Shown piece by piece: positions 46,201 to 57,990 of a stretch of DNA of 64,000 nt (position 1 is its first letter; every line of letters starts with the position of its first letter). The stretch covers positions 51,503,601 through 51,567,600 of the forward strand of contig ML681963.1 in assembly GCA_007922195.1 (NCBI GenBank), in the 5' to 3' direction. This DNA comes from Podocnemis expansa (lineage: Eukaryota; Chordata; Testudines; Podocnemididae). The notes beneath the pieces were generated by a model. The model did not search any database. It was not told the origin of the DNA and saw only the letters and a program-made list of their open reading frames with translations. Both the position numbers and the translations under genes were made by a program.

Positions 46201-46335
46201 TCACTGCTCTTAGGAGGACGGGGGTGGGGGGAGAGGCAATGGTGCCAGCCATTAAGGGGCCTATTGAGGATGGGTTTTCCTTTAAAATTATTGTGTAGGA
46301 GTCACCCAGCGGCAGGGTCAGTGATCCAGTAACTG
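43279..46335. other. Mostly featureless non-coding sequence
   Basis: No domain-bearing frame, terminal repeat or target duplication was found. There is a C run at 45150-45157. A phrase 'cagctgaggatctggcccta' at 44350 belongs to the old retroposon family. The A/T-balanced stretch 46020-46220 has no repeat signature. Confidence 0.35.
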
Positions 46336-46339
46336 GTTT

Positions 46340-46535
46340 GAGGTGTGGACAGTTGGGGTAGTAGCTTAGGATTCCAAAAGGTAGGGTTCAATTCCCTGCC
46401 CTGCCATGGATTTCCTGTGTGAGCTTGGGCAAGTCACTTAATCTCCATGCCTCAGTTTCCCACCTATAAATGTGTGTGTGTGGAGGGGGGTAATGGCACA
46501 GCCCTAAACACCTTAATGATTGCTAGAGGCTTGGA
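46340..46535 (+). repeat. MIR/CORE-SINE
   Basis: 'gggttcaattccctgccctg', 'gcttgggcaagtcacttaat' and 'ccatgcctcagtttcccacc' follow forward MIR order; a (GT)n run and 'ggtaatggcacagcc' follow. Confidence 0.75.
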
Positions 46536-49095
46536 TGCCAACATAATGGGAGCTATAAAAATACCATCAATGGCTAGAGGTTAAAAGTCTCAGCTGGTGT
46601 CCAAATGGAATTGGGCAGGTAGATCCATGCCCTATTTGGAAAAGCCCAGTTGTCCCTTGAAAATCTGGCCTTTCTAGGGACAAGAGCTTGGTATTGGTTC
46701 AGGGGTTTTGTCTCACATGTGTGTCCATCTTTATCTCTGTGAGGCAGTCAGGTCCTCTAATGCCAAGTGTGGTACAGATGCTGCCCTAGATAGACGGGAC
46801 CCTGGCATGTGGGCAGAGCAGGTGCAAAACATCACCAAGTTTGGGTATCATGGGAGCTGGAGGAAGGCAGAATCCAGCCCTTTGAACTAATCTATGGCAG
46901 GCCCTCCACCAGCCTTGGATCTGATCCTGAACTGGAGTGAAGCTGGCTTGGAGAACCCTTGGGGCATGCCCCCATGGGGGAGTGCTTGCTCTCTGATCAG
47001 TCTGCTTCTTCCCCCACAATCAGGGCAGGGTGGGGGGAGGGCAGTGCCTGTTTGGGGAGGAGGATCAGAGAAGAGAAAAGTGGAGCCAGGGCGGGTGATT
47101 GATTCAGGCTATTGGGAGAAGAACGGCGGTTCAGTGCAGCTCTTCAAGTTCAATTTAAATTAAATAAATAGAGAGCAGCATCGACTAATAATCATAAACC
47201 TCTGGCCCTGTCTACGCCGTCTCCCTGGAAGATTACTCAGCTGGTGAAGTTTCACCTGCAGGCGCCTTTGCACTGGCTTCCCTGTGTCTAAAGCCTTCAG
47301 ATGCAGATCAAGCCTACGGAAATTACGCTGGGCTCTGATTGAAACAGACAGGGTGAGGGTGCCCTGTTTGGAATGGATGATGGGATAATTCCTCACTGCA
47401 TCAGCCCACGCCAGGGGAGGCTGGGTGGGAGATCAGACGTGTGTAGGCAGTAAAGCAAAAAGCTTTACACGAGGGCTGCTTTTAAATGAGGACAGGGGAA
47501 GAGGTGGCTTTAATTGTCCCATGCTTGGTTAGCATGGACCCCCTTGTCACTGGCTTGTGTTGAAGACAGCCCTGTGAAGGGATGGTATTTGTGTGGCATG
47601 TCGCTGACTGGGGGAGGCAGGAGGGCAATATGGTCCCTGCTGTCCATCCAAGGGCTCTCTCATCTGCAGGTGTGTTTCCCCAAGACCAGGCCAGGGGGGG
47701 TGTAAGCTAATAAAAGGCCTCATCTAGAGCCAGGCTGGAGTCGGATCTGCAGGGGCTTCCCCAAAAGATGCACTGATGTCACCCAGTACACAGATTCCCC
47801 ATGGACCCAATCTGGCAGGTCTGAGGGGAATTTTGCCTGTCCAAGAAGAGTAGGATCTAGCTCTAAAGCCATCCGTTTGGTTAGGGTAGGCAAACCAAGG
47901 TGTGAACTCAGTGAAGCAACACGGTTACACAGGTGGAGGAACTGGCCCTAGATTTCTCCCCTTCATTCCATGTATCTGGCAAGCTCCTGTCTGGTCAGCC
48001 GCTGTAGGTTACACTCTGCCTGCAAGCCTAGAACTCACCAAACACCTTGGACAGTGAGTGGTGTTCAGAAAGCCACTGGCCTGGAGCTTTCTCCCAGAAA
48101 TGCCTGGCTAGTGCCAGTGAGCACTCCAGCAATGTGAGTTTCCTCCTGGTGCCCTGGATGACTAGGAGCAGGCACCTCTATAGAGCAGTGCTTGGACAGA
48201 GGAAGACGGCAGCAGTGTGTGTCTCCAGGGAGCTGTGCCCCGTTAGTGCTAGCCAGAACTCCAGCAGGGTGGCCAGTCTCGGGACGCAGCTGCACGGAAG
48301 TGCCTGGTCTGAATTGTGTGGAAAGCAAGGATGACAGAAGAGGAATAAAAGCCACCCATGACTAATCTGATTTAGTATCTGTCAGCTACCTCCAGGGACA
48401 GGTAGAGACTCTCTCATTGATTCAGTCAATTGTTCTTTATTGGATTCTCTGCAGCCGCAGTCCATCTCCATTGTACCCTCCTCTGACTGCAAACCCATTC
48501 CCAGAGCAAAACTCCATCCAAAGATCCTTCTCTTGTCATTTTCTCCTAGCACGTCCTGGCTCTTCTCCCACCTGTCGCACTTCCCTTGCTGGGTCAATCA
48601 TTTATGGGGACTGGGGGAGGGAACCAGAGAGACTGGTGTCGGGTTATGTGCTGGTAATAATCCATCCTGCTTCTCCTCAGTGGAGCCCTCTGGGTTTTTA
48701 ATTCATCTGGTTTTGTTTTATCGGTAATGCACTTGTATTCTCACAGGGCTCAAAGTCCATAAAAAGCAGAAGTCTGTGTTACGAAAAAAAAATGAGGTAG
48801 AAGAAGGTTTGCTCCATCTCTCTTCCTCCATTTCCCCTCCCATCTGTCTCTCTCACTTTGGATTATCCTAAAGTGCTCTCTCAACCCTGCTCTCTGTCAC
48901 ATTCCACTGTTGTGTTTTCTTCCCTTCTGTTTTAGCTTCTCCGCCAGACCAGCTGGCCCTGGGGCTCAGGCAGAGGAATGGGTTTCAGGACTCAAGGATT
49001 CAATTCCCAGCTCTGCCAAAAGCTCCCAGGGTGCCACGGGATGTGTCACAGGTGGCCTGATTTTCAAAAGGGCCCAGCATTCAATGGTTCCTGTA
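46536..49095. other. No gene recognised
   Basis: Open frames up to 96 codons with no domain on either strand. No terminal inverted repeats or LTR pairs were found. Confidence 0.35.
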
Positions 49096-49180
49096 TAGTA
49101 TATATATATCCCATATATAGTATATATATATCCCATATATATCCCATATCCCATATATATATAGTATATATATATCCCAC
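49096..49180. repeat. TA-rich minisatellite
   Basis: Units of about 20 bp of the form 'tatagtatatatatatccca' repeat roughly four times with length changes. Confidence 0.85.
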
Positions 49181-50245
49181 AGCATAGTGAGGAGCTGGTG
49201 GGGTTGGAAGGGGAGGATGGGACCTGGTGGGAAAATGGGGGAAGCGAAGTAGAAGACCAGCCCCCCCCCCCCAGTTCTATTTACTTGCCCTCCTGCCTGT
49301 TGCCAAAATAGAGCAGCAGCTTCCTGGCCTAGGTATGTGTTGCAGTTGTACAGAGGTTTGTTAGAGGGTCCTAGCTTTGAGTTCCCCAGCCCAAAAGGCA
49401 TTGCCCCAACTCAGCACTGGAACTAGGTATTTTGGCGCCTGGGGAACGCCATAGCAAGCAGCGTGGAATGCATGCCCCTCAATTGAGCAGTCAAATAGAG
49501 CCACTCGATACAGCACCTGGGACAAAGCTCTGATTGCCATGCATTAGTTACAGCCCTGCCCCAACCCCTCCATCCTAGATTGAAAGCTTTCATCAACACC
49601 TCTTCTCACCTGCCATCAGGGATGGAGCCCAGCCAGAGGCTGTGCTCCTGGACTTCCTACGTACATCTCCATCCACTGATTCTTCCTTGCTGGGCTCTGT
49701 TGACTTGCCAGTGGAAATCTCCATCGCTCTGGCTCTCGTAATGACAAATGAGATGCTGCCTGGGGTGGGCTTTTTATGAGATTCAGTTCCTCAGCTAGAG
49801 TGGTGGAACATGTTTTGACCACTTAATTAGCACAAGCCTGGGAAAACTCTGCCGTGCAGCAAAGTCTCATTGAATGGGTGTGCCCTGGGCTTAGCAGGCA
49901 GAAAAGCAGAGAGGGGAGCAATGCTGGGGAAGACTTATAAGAGAAAGAAATCTCTCTCCAAAGTCTGCCGGGCAATAAGATCCAGGCATGTGCTGTTGTA
50001 TCAATCGGAAACATGTATTCAAACAGGCAGGAGGTGAGGGGAAGAGAGAGAGACATTGGGATGAACATGGAGGATGGGTAGGGAACATGGAGCCAGGAGG
50101 AGAGCCCTAGAGGGAAATAAATGAGTACAAAGGCTGGTGGGCAGTAGCTTGCTGGACAAGCATCCGCACATGGATGAGAGAAACCAACAATCACGTGTGG
50201 AAAGGGGGAGAGAGAGACGCAGCAATATCTAATCAAGTTGACTGA
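49181..50245. other. No gene recognised
   Basis: A C run lies at 49260-49272. The 178-codon minus-strand frame at 49823-50359 has several hydrophobic stretches but no family resemblance, and its right end overlaps the MIR at 50250-50395, so I regard it as chance. Confidence 0.35.
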
Positions 50246-50249
50246 GCAG

Positions 50250-50395
50250 TGGTGTGAGTCAGGACGCCTGGGTCTTATTCCCAGTTGTGCTGATGATTGA
50301 CTGTGTGAGTTTGAGCATGCCACTTCCCTCTTTCTAAGCCTCAGTTTCCCCACTGGCAAAATGTATTGCCCTCATTTGGGGCCAGAAAACAGGCA
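50250..50395 (+). repeat. MIR/CORE-SINE
   Basis: 'ggtgtgagtcaggacgcctg', 'gtgtgagtttgagcatgcca' and 'aagcctcagtttccccactg' follow forward MIR order. Confidence 0.75.
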
Positions 50396-51639
50396 GAGAC
50401 TCCATGAGGGGTGTCTGGGTCCCACTGGTGCCAGTGGCAAACCTTCTGACCAGATGGTCACCTCTGAGTCTGGGCAAGGGAGGAAGTATGTGGAGGGAGA
50501 GTGATGGTGAGGAGTGGTTGAGTGGGTGGAGAGCCTTGAAGATGGTAAGTGCCAAGTGTTATTGTTGGATTGTCACTGGTTGGGAAGGAAGGAAGAGCAG
50601 ACGAGTGGAGTGGTGGATTGCTTGGCTGTGAGCTTGTTGTTAGGAACTGCTACAGTCAGTACACATTAATATCCCCTTGCCTTCTGAGAGCACTTTTCAT
50701 CCCTATGGGTCCCTCTGCATCAGCTTACCTGCACCCAGTGACGACAGAGTCTCTTGTGGAGCAGAATAGGAGCTTTACCACTGAGTCCCATCAGGTCCTG
50801 ACTTCTCCCAGTGTCTGCCATTCCCTATGGCCTTACTTTGTCATTCACACTGGTCCAGCACAGGGCATCTCGTTCCCTTCAATGGAGCTTTTTTCCCCAG
50901 CTGAGAATCCAGTCCAGGGCCTCATCCTCCCCCAACTCTGCTTCAGTGTAAATGACTACATAGGGGCAGGGAGTCAGGCCCACCGGTGGGCCAAACACTT
51001 TGAAAAGACAGCTGGAAAGCAGTGGTGGCCCCAAGTAATTGCTTAGTCTGCTTATGCCTAGTGCTAGCTCTGCGTACTGGCCTTCTGGGTCACATCAGCC
51101 ACACAAAGCTGCGCATTGCTTGGGTCAGCAGTGGATGTTTTCCCCAGGAGTGCTTGTGTCAATGTGAAGGGCTGTGCACCAAGGTAGGTATCCCAGCATG
51201 CCACATACTGCCATCTGACACAAAGCCCTTTGGGACATTTTTGTGATGTTTTGTATAAGAGTAACAACTCGCCAGGGACCTCTGGAAGGTAGGTGGTCAA
51301 GTTCCAGCATGGAACTTTCTTCATCCAATAATGCCCTCTCTAGCCTGTAATTGTCATACCTATTTTTAAAAATCCCACCAGCAGGCATGGCACTTTTCTG
51401 TGTCTCCTGTTTTTGACAGGAGGTGGGAGCCTGCAGAGGTCTACATTAGTCTTATGAATGTTGTAAGTAAAGGGGTACACAATCCTCCTGCATTTGCACT
51501 TGCAAACCTGCTGGAAATATCAAAGCACTGTGGGACATGGGGATTTCTTAGAGGACAGTTTGTAGAAACATTGTGAAAAACAGTGCAAGGTGGTGGCTGG
51601 CATTCATGAAGCAGCTGCAGGACCTTGAGAAGGAAGCAC
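50396..51639. other. Non-coding; possibly the 5' part of the dead Harbinger copy
   Basis: The 165-codon frame at 50549-51046 has no recognisable domain. Because the dead transposase starts near 51640, the sequence just before it may be the element's leader, but no terminal repeat could be found. Confidence 0.3.
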
Positions 51640-53000
51640 TGAATGGCAGGATCACAACATAATGCAGGTTTGGGGTAATGAGCAGTGGCTGCAGGACTTT
51701 TGGATGCAAATGGCCACGTTCTTGGAGCTGTGCGCTGAGTTTGCCCCAGCCCTTCAACCAGGGGCACCAGAACAAGAGCTACTTTGACAGTGAGCAGGTG
51801 TGTGCTGTTCACAGTGAAGTTTCTTAGTAACTTAGCCTTGGGCCAATGGGGAAAAAAAATTATTACAGGGAAACGTAAAGCTAAATTGAAAATGTTAAAA
51901 TGCTAATATAGTACAGAGAAAAAAGGACATACCCCTTTAAACCATAGATGATCATAGCGCACTTGCCACTGATCATGTGAACACGGCAACCGCTCAGATG
52001 ACAGGTGTGCTGTCCATTCCTGACAAACATTCTGTTTCCCAAGGGGTCATAGAAAAAGACCACCAGGCCAAAACTGTAGAGAGCCACTTGGCCCTCAGAC
52101 AGTACAACAGATTACAGTGTAACATGTAAAGGTATAGGTCTTCCAACTGCCCAAGTGGTGATCTCACGCTGGAGGCTTGCAGTGCTGGATTGTTACCAGT
52201 CAGGCAGAGATAATTTTGGGACTCGGAAACCTATAGCAAAGACAAGTGTCCACTGCAGGGTCACTGATCGTCCCTTGTTACAAAGGAATGTGACTCTCGG
52301 AAAGGCTGTGGCAGGTAACAGTGGACAGATTTGCAGCTGTGGGAGTCCCAAACTTTACTTGTGTCCCTATTAGGCCCCAGCACTGCCTTGCTACAGAGTA
52401 CATCAACAGCAAGGGCTACTCTTCTAGTGTTACAGAAGTTTTGGTGGATCATTGGAGATGCTTCACTGATATCTGTGTGGGTTGGTCCAGAAAGGGGCAA
52501 GATGTTTTTATCTTTGAGAACACAGGCCTGTTCAAATAGCTGCCAGCAGGGACCTTCCTTCCCCACTGGTGGATAATCATTGGTGATATTGAAATGCCAG
52601 TAGTGATCCTGGGCTACCCAGTCTGCCCCTTATCTCCCAGTTAATGAAACCAAACATTGGCCACCTCACCAGCACCAAAAAAGGATTCAGCTACTGGCTC
52701 AGAAAGTGCAGAACAACAGCCGAGTGGCTTTCCAGAGGTTGAAAGGGCGCTAGCAGTGTTTACTTACTAACTTGGATCTCAGTGAAAAAAATATCATAAT
52801 GGTTACAGTTGCCTGTTGTGCTCTGCATAATATCTGGGAGGCAAAGGGGTGAAAGCTTCTGCTGTGGTAGAGTCACTGTCTGCTGACTTTGAACAGCTAG
52901 ACACAGGAGATCTCAATGCAGTTCTATTCAGATGAAGGAGGCTTTGATGGTAGTACTGAGTGCTGGGTTGTCCACTGGGCCTGGAGCTTTGGGTGCCACT
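51640..53000 (+). pseudogene. Degraded Harbinger (PIF/ISL2EU-type) transposase
   Basis: Three separated stretches match the intact transposase at 59601-60845. Around 51680-51780 the plus strand reads 'NEQWLQDFWMQMATFLELC', like the region before the helix-turn-helix. Around 52321-52539 a 72-codon frame with 'YINSKGYSS', 'EVLVDHW' and 'DICVGWSRKGQDVFIF' matches the middle of the catalytic domain. Around 52802-52865 'ACCALHNIWEAKG' matches the C-terminus. The segment with the first catalytic Asp has been lost, stops and frameshifts break every part, and about 300 bp at 51810-52140 appear foreign. It cannot encode a working enzyme. Confidence 0.65.
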
Positions 53001-53079
53001 GGGACTTGTCATGCATGCTATACATTTATAGACCAGGCGGGTATTTTCCTGAAGCTACAAATTCTCTGGTGTCTGGTGT

Positions 53080-53815
53080 GCATTTACAATTACTCTACGC
53101 TTTGATAGCTACTCTGCATCCTGCAGTGTTTGTTGTGAACTAAGAAAGATAATTTGATTCTCCGAAACCGGAACACTTATCGAGTGGGGAAAAAGAACCG
53201 TGTAGGAAATCAATGAGAAAAACCAAAACCTGACAACCCCCCACAGGCAATGTTATACACATTGTTAACATAACTTAATGGGGTGAAAATTTAAAATTAG
53301 AAAGGAGATAAACCTTCCTGTCCATTTCACTGCACAAACATAGTCTGTTGTGGTTGCAATCTCCAGCTATGGTTTTCCAAGATCAATGTAGGTGGAGCTG
53401 TGTTTTTCCTTGCTGTCCCCATTGGTATGGACTGGCTGGGTATTATGTCCCCCATGACACCACATGCTATGTTGGGGGTGCAGAGAGCACTACCTCTAGA
53501 GTTCTCCAAGGACTGCAAATGGGGGCAGTCTGTGATTTTGGAGTTGTAGTTCAACGAGGGTTTGCTGCCTTAGAAAATCCCATATGGTGCATTTCCTGCT
53601 TCTTATCCAGCCCTTTCTTCTTCTCTGGCCTTTCTCCGTGTTGTCAGCCATATTATTCCCTCAAGCGCTTTGTGCCTGCTTCCCTGATCCCACATAACAT
53701 GTCCTCTTTAGTTGTCTTCTTTCTCCTCCTCATCAGGGTCCAGTGTTGTGCGAGTGTGCAGGGGCCTTGCCCAACTCCAGGGCCTAACTAGCTTTCAGCC
53801 TGACCACTGTTTTAT
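53080..53815 (-). pseudogene. Possible remnant of the accessory protein of the dead Harbinger copy
   Basis: On the minus strand around 53800-53560 a Glu/Arg-rich peptide with 'ERSREERREEE' resembles the coiled-coil tail of Myb-like Harbinger accessory proteins, and it lies downstream of and opposite to the transposase, as in the intact element. The Myb-like domain itself is not visible. The call depends largely on position. Confidence 0.35.
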
Positions 53816-54770
53816 TCTCAGTACCTAAGGTGTATTAGTGCAGACGAGCTCAGAAGGAAGAGGGCAGTGGGACTATAAAACTACAAGAGAAGCAATAATA
53901 AAAAAAATCTCAGCCCTCCATTTGCTTCTTTGCTGCAAGGCCAAATATTGTGCCATGCACTCAGCAAATGTGAGCTGTGGTCCGTGAGGCAGACTAAATT
54001 GTGTGTGTAGGACCCAGAATATGTGTGCGGATGGGAGGTGGGAGGAGGGAACTTCGGTGAAACATCAGGTTTTTTTTTTAATCTCATACTCTGTTGGTCA
54101 GATTTGATCCTGCCAGTGTTTGTGTATCTCTTTGTATTTGAATGTGTATAGCTATGAAATTCTGTGTATGTATGTGTACAGCTGTGTGTGTCTATGGATT
54201 TGTATCTGCATGCATCTCTGTGTGTATCTGCGTGTAGAACATGTGTTGGAGAAAAAGGGCTGGTCTAAAGTAACAGAGATTGGATCCAGATCCAGATTTC
54301 AAACATCCCCACGACTGGCGAATAAGGCATGGCAGTATGGGAAAATTCTTGAATCTGGGATATTGACCTAGGCCCATCCTGTGTGTGCACATGAAGCCAC
54401 CACAACCAATTTCACACTTTTAAATCCAGATCACTGCAGAGATCATATGGGAGCAGAGCTTGGCAGCTGTTCCACAAAACTGAGGCAAGGTGTCAGCCAT
54501 GTCAGGTCTCCAACCCAACCTGTCTGAGCCAGACATGCCTCTTCACCATAGCCCTCACTGCCAACACCATGGCATATTTCTGCTGCCACCATTGGTACCT
54601 CCTTTGAAACACATTCAAGAGAGAGACAGGTAGGTTCTGCGTGCAACTGTGAGGGCAAAGGAATTTGTTTGCCTTGGTAGATCTGGAAAAGATGCAGCCC
54701 TCTCTCTGTCTGTCCATCTGTCTATCAATCTCTGTTCTGCTGGGCAGTGCCAATCAGCAATGCCATAGGG
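53816..54770. other. Non-coding with degenerate TGTGTAT tract
   Basis: From about 54115 to 54245 words such as 'tgtgtatgtatgtgtacagc' form a drifted simple repeat, which explains the Cys/Tyr-rich open frame there. No other feature. Confidence 0.5.
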
Positions 54771-54771
54771 T

Positions 54772-55262
54772 ATTTAAGCAGAGTCCCATGCCCTGAACAT
54801 CCAGGCCCTGATAGCTGTCCAAAATAAGAAGCAGCATGTCCACACGACGCACCATTATTTCCAAACAACGGGACCCGTTGTTTTGAAATAAAGGCCGTTA
54901 TTTTGAAACTGTTAAACCTTGCATCTAATCAAAATAGCCGTTGTTTTGAAACAGTTGTTTCGAAACAACTGCGTTTGGACACATTGTTTCGAAACAACAT
55001 GTCTGAACAGCCTTGTTTCAAAATAACCATTTCGAAACAACGACTATGTTGAAAGCAGGCTTTCCCTTAATTCGAATTAACAAACTGTTAATTCGAATTA
55101 ACTTATTTTGAAATAAGGACTTTATTTTGAAATAACTCATTTTGAAATGGGTTATTTCAAAATCATGATGTAAGTGTGGGCACATCCATAGAGGATAAGT
55201 CCAAACAACAGCTAGTCAGCTATCAGGGCCTGGATGTTCAGGGCATGGGACTCTGCTTAAAT
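54772..55262. repeat. Perfect 45-bp inverted repeat enclosing a MITE
   Basis: The arm at 54772-54816 (from 'atttaagcagagtcccatg') is the exact reverse complement of 55218-55262 (to 'catgggactctgcttaaat'), 45 of 45 positions. About 400 bp lie between. The arms are ordinary-composition sequence, not the TTTCGAAA-rich MITE itself. Confidence 0.9.
54829..55192. mobile_element. Harbinger-type MITE rich in TTTCGAAA motifs
   Basis: The left end 'gcatgtccacacgacgc' and right end 'gtgtgggcacatcc' are roughly inverse, and the interior is filled with 'gtttcgaaacaac' and 'ttattttgaaataa' palindromes like the sub-terminal parts of the Harbinger element at 59287-63178. No coding capacity. Confidence 0.65.
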
Positions 55263-55374
55263 AGCTGATAGCTGTAGGGACATTCCATGGGGCATTCCCA
55301 CATGTGGAAATAGCCGCTGATCAGTTGCACATGGTGGGACCATGAGAGTGCTGACCAGAGTGTGGTGGGCAGGG

Positions 55375-56062
55375 GCTAAAGTAAGCTGGAAAGTACTGGA
55401 ATGGTGTTCTGGGGTCCACTATTTTTAGGGGCTCAGTGTTCTGGGGCCCCTAAAAATGGAAAACGGAGCTGGAACACTGCGTCCCAGGGATGACCATTTA
55501 AAAATAGTGGACACTGGAACGCAGCATTCCAGCTCCATTTTCTATTTCTAGGGACCTGCCGAATGTTGAGCTTCTAAAAATAGCAGGCCCTGGAACGCTG
55601 TTCCAATTCATTCTGGCAGGGCAGGGAGTTGCCTCAGGCTGAGAGATTTTAAATCTCCTGCCCTGAGCCTGCACTTGCTGAGTCCAGGTGGGAGCCTCAG
55701 CCCAGGCCAGGACCACTCCACAGTGACATGGCGGACAGGTAAAGGGGCCCTGGGGGGGGGGGGGGAGAATTCAGGGACAGGTGAGCTGGCCCAGTGGGGA
55801 AAGGGCGTGGGAGAGGGGGTTGGTCAGAGGCAGTGAGGGAAGATGGCACGGCACAATGGGTGGTTGGGGAGCCAGCGGTGAGACAGTGGCAGGGGCAGTA
55901 GCTGGGGTGGGGGATAGATTTGTGGGGGGCAGTAGCTGGGGTTGGGAGGCAAGCGTGTGGAGGGCTGTAGCTAGGGAGGCTGAAGGGAGCCTGGACCTGC
56001 ATGAAGGGAGCCCGCCAATTTAGGAGGGTTCCGGGGCCCACCAAATTATACTTTAACCCCTG
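55375..56062. repeat. Unfamiliar palindrome-plus-minisatellite repeat, copy 2
   Basis: It repeats the order of 10385-11290 on the same strand: an imperfect palindrome at 55393-55620 ('ggggctcagtgttctggggc' against its inverse), 'ccactccacagtgacatggc' at 55708-55730, a G run at 55753-55765, a short G-rich tandem array at 55885-55980 and the end 'gccaatttaggagggttccg' to 'accaaattatactttaaccc'. It is shorter mainly because it has fewer tandem units. Confidence 0.7.
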
Positions 56063-57730
56063 GTGGTGGGCATTGGCCACCAAAGTACAAACAGCATCCC
56101 TGCGGGTGGGTGGCAGCCATTGACAGAAGAAATGCTGCTAGCAAAGAGATTTTGTCCAGTGCATTACCAGGACTGCCTATGCTGTGCCCCTGCCAGAGGA
56201 TGACTCTCCATCTTTTCGTGACACTGGAGGGTTGCCTGAGCCTGCTGTGGAGAATGGATGAGAGCATTTTAGTGTCCGATGGTGCAGTGAGTTCCCTGTC
56301 TGCTTTGCACACCCATTGGGCAGCGCCTGCAAGGGAAGGTGGGACAGGCGGGAGACTGTTCCCTAGCTCTGCACAGCTCTTCTCCCCACTGAAGGTTATT
56401 CTCACTTCTGCAAATGACTTGCCCTTGAAATTCAAATGTTTCTTTCGTCCCTTCCCCCAGCCTGCTCCTGGAATATCTCCCTTTTCATCCAGCAATAATT
56501 AACCAATGAACAAAGCTCCTATGTGGAAATTAAAATTCACAGCCATGTGTGACCTTTGAAGCCCAGATTTGTGTGCAGTGGGCTGTTTTTTTTTATTCCG
56601 CCCGCTTCACAGGAGCTTGTTTATTTTGTTTATTCCTCTCTCTTTGAAAAAAAAATGTATTAAGTTCTCTTTCTCCAAAGGCATCCCAATCTGATTCCTC
56701 CCTCCCCAGTCCCCTGCTGCATCCAAAGTGCTCAGCAGGGCTTGGGTTTGGGTGGGAGCAGTTGGTTCCCCAGCCAGCCCTCCTGACACAGTGTCAACAC
56801 CTTCTACCATCTCCTCTCTCTGCTCAGCCACCCCCAGGCTGCAATGTGCTGCAGGACGGCTCAAGGTAGGCCAAGGGGCAGAGGAGGACCCAAGGTGGCA
56901 GAGTCGCTATGGAAGCAAGCTGGTGCCATGCTAGCAAGAATACTGATCATGCAGCCACAGGCAGAAGAGAGATTGAATGAACAGCCTGTGAACCTGGATT
57001 GTCGTGATGCGGTAGTCTTCTTGGTGCCTCTGTTGTCTGCTTTCTGGGCTGGCTGCTTCCCCTCAAGACTGCCTGGTGTAAGGGCTGTCACTAGGCCAGG
57101 GCAAGAGGAGCAAAGCACCAGGCGCCAAATTTTAGAGGGCGAAGGGGACAGATTCAGCTCCTCATGGAGGCTTGCCATCCTTGCCACACCTGAGGAGCTG
57201 GATCCATCCCCTGTGCTCTCTAAAATTCAGTGCCTCAGACTTCCAGTGCTGCTGGGCCTTCCTATGAGGCCTGTGGCTCGCTGCTACTTTCTGGCAGCGG
57301 CTGCGGACAGATCCGGTCCCTTGCTGCCTCAGTGGCAGCAGGGAGCCAGATCCAGCCCCAGCTACTGCTGGAAGGCAGCTGGGGCTGCATCTGGCTCCCT
57401 GCTGCCTACTGGCAGTAGTTGAGGCTGGATCCTGCTCCCTGCTACCTTTCAGCAGTGGGTGGGGACAGCTTGGGGCCTGGGCTAGACCAGGGCCTAGGTC
57501 AGGGGAGGGCACATTTTGGGCTGCTTGCCCTGGGTGCTGGGAGTTTGTTGTGGCTCTCCTGGTGGGTTTTACTGGCTGGGTAAAAGGGGCAGGTGAGAGA
57601 ACAAATGGGCTCTGTGGCCTTCCTCCTCGCACTGCTCATAGGGGCTCAAACCAGTCCCTTGGCAGATGCTGTTCCCTGGGCTGCAGGGCCCTGGGCACCA
57701 GAGAAGTGACACACATGAAAGGGGGACAAG
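56063..57730. other. Non-coding; possible hAT remnant at 57075-57510
   Basis: The 149-, 130- and 192-codon frames here show no domain. At 57075-57130 'taagggctgtcactaggcca' and 'aggcgccaaattttagaggg' resemble the left part of a reptile hAT element, and 57240-57440 contains repeated 'gcagggagccagatcc'-like words resembling the interior of the foldback element (17780-18180). No duplication could be found. Confidence 0.35.
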
Positions 57731-57734
57731 TAGG

Positions 57735-57990
57735 CATGGAACATGTGATGTGAGGAAGCGCATGTGGCATGCGAAGGCACATGTGAGACCTGAAGCCACA
57801 TGCGTGACATGAGGATCCGCTGTGTAAGATGTGAGACAGCACTTGTGACATGAAGATCCCACCATGGAAGACATGGAACAGCATGTATGACATGAGGATT
57901 CCCTGTGGGAGATGTGAGATGGCACTTGTGACATGCGGATCTCTCTGTGGGAGACCTGGGCTGGCACATGACATAGGTGAGATGTGGAGA
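57735..57990 (+). repeat. Minisatellite, 40-42-bp unit
   Basis: The word 'tgacat' starts units at 57805, 57846, 57888, 57929 and 57969, each followed by 'gaggatcc'-like, 'gtgggagatgtgag' and 'ggcacttg' segments. One or two weaker units precede them. It explains the Cys/His-rich minus-strand frames (57569-58339), which show no true zinc-finger spacing. Confidence 0.85.

Noticed and set aside
49823..50359. 178-codon minus-strand frame with hydrophobic stretches
   Set aside because: No recognisable family; its right end overlaps a MIR on the other strand.
50549..51046. 165-codon plus-strand frame upstream of the dead transposase
   Set aside because: Tested as a Harbinger N-terminus or accessory protein; no shared motifs with the intact element.
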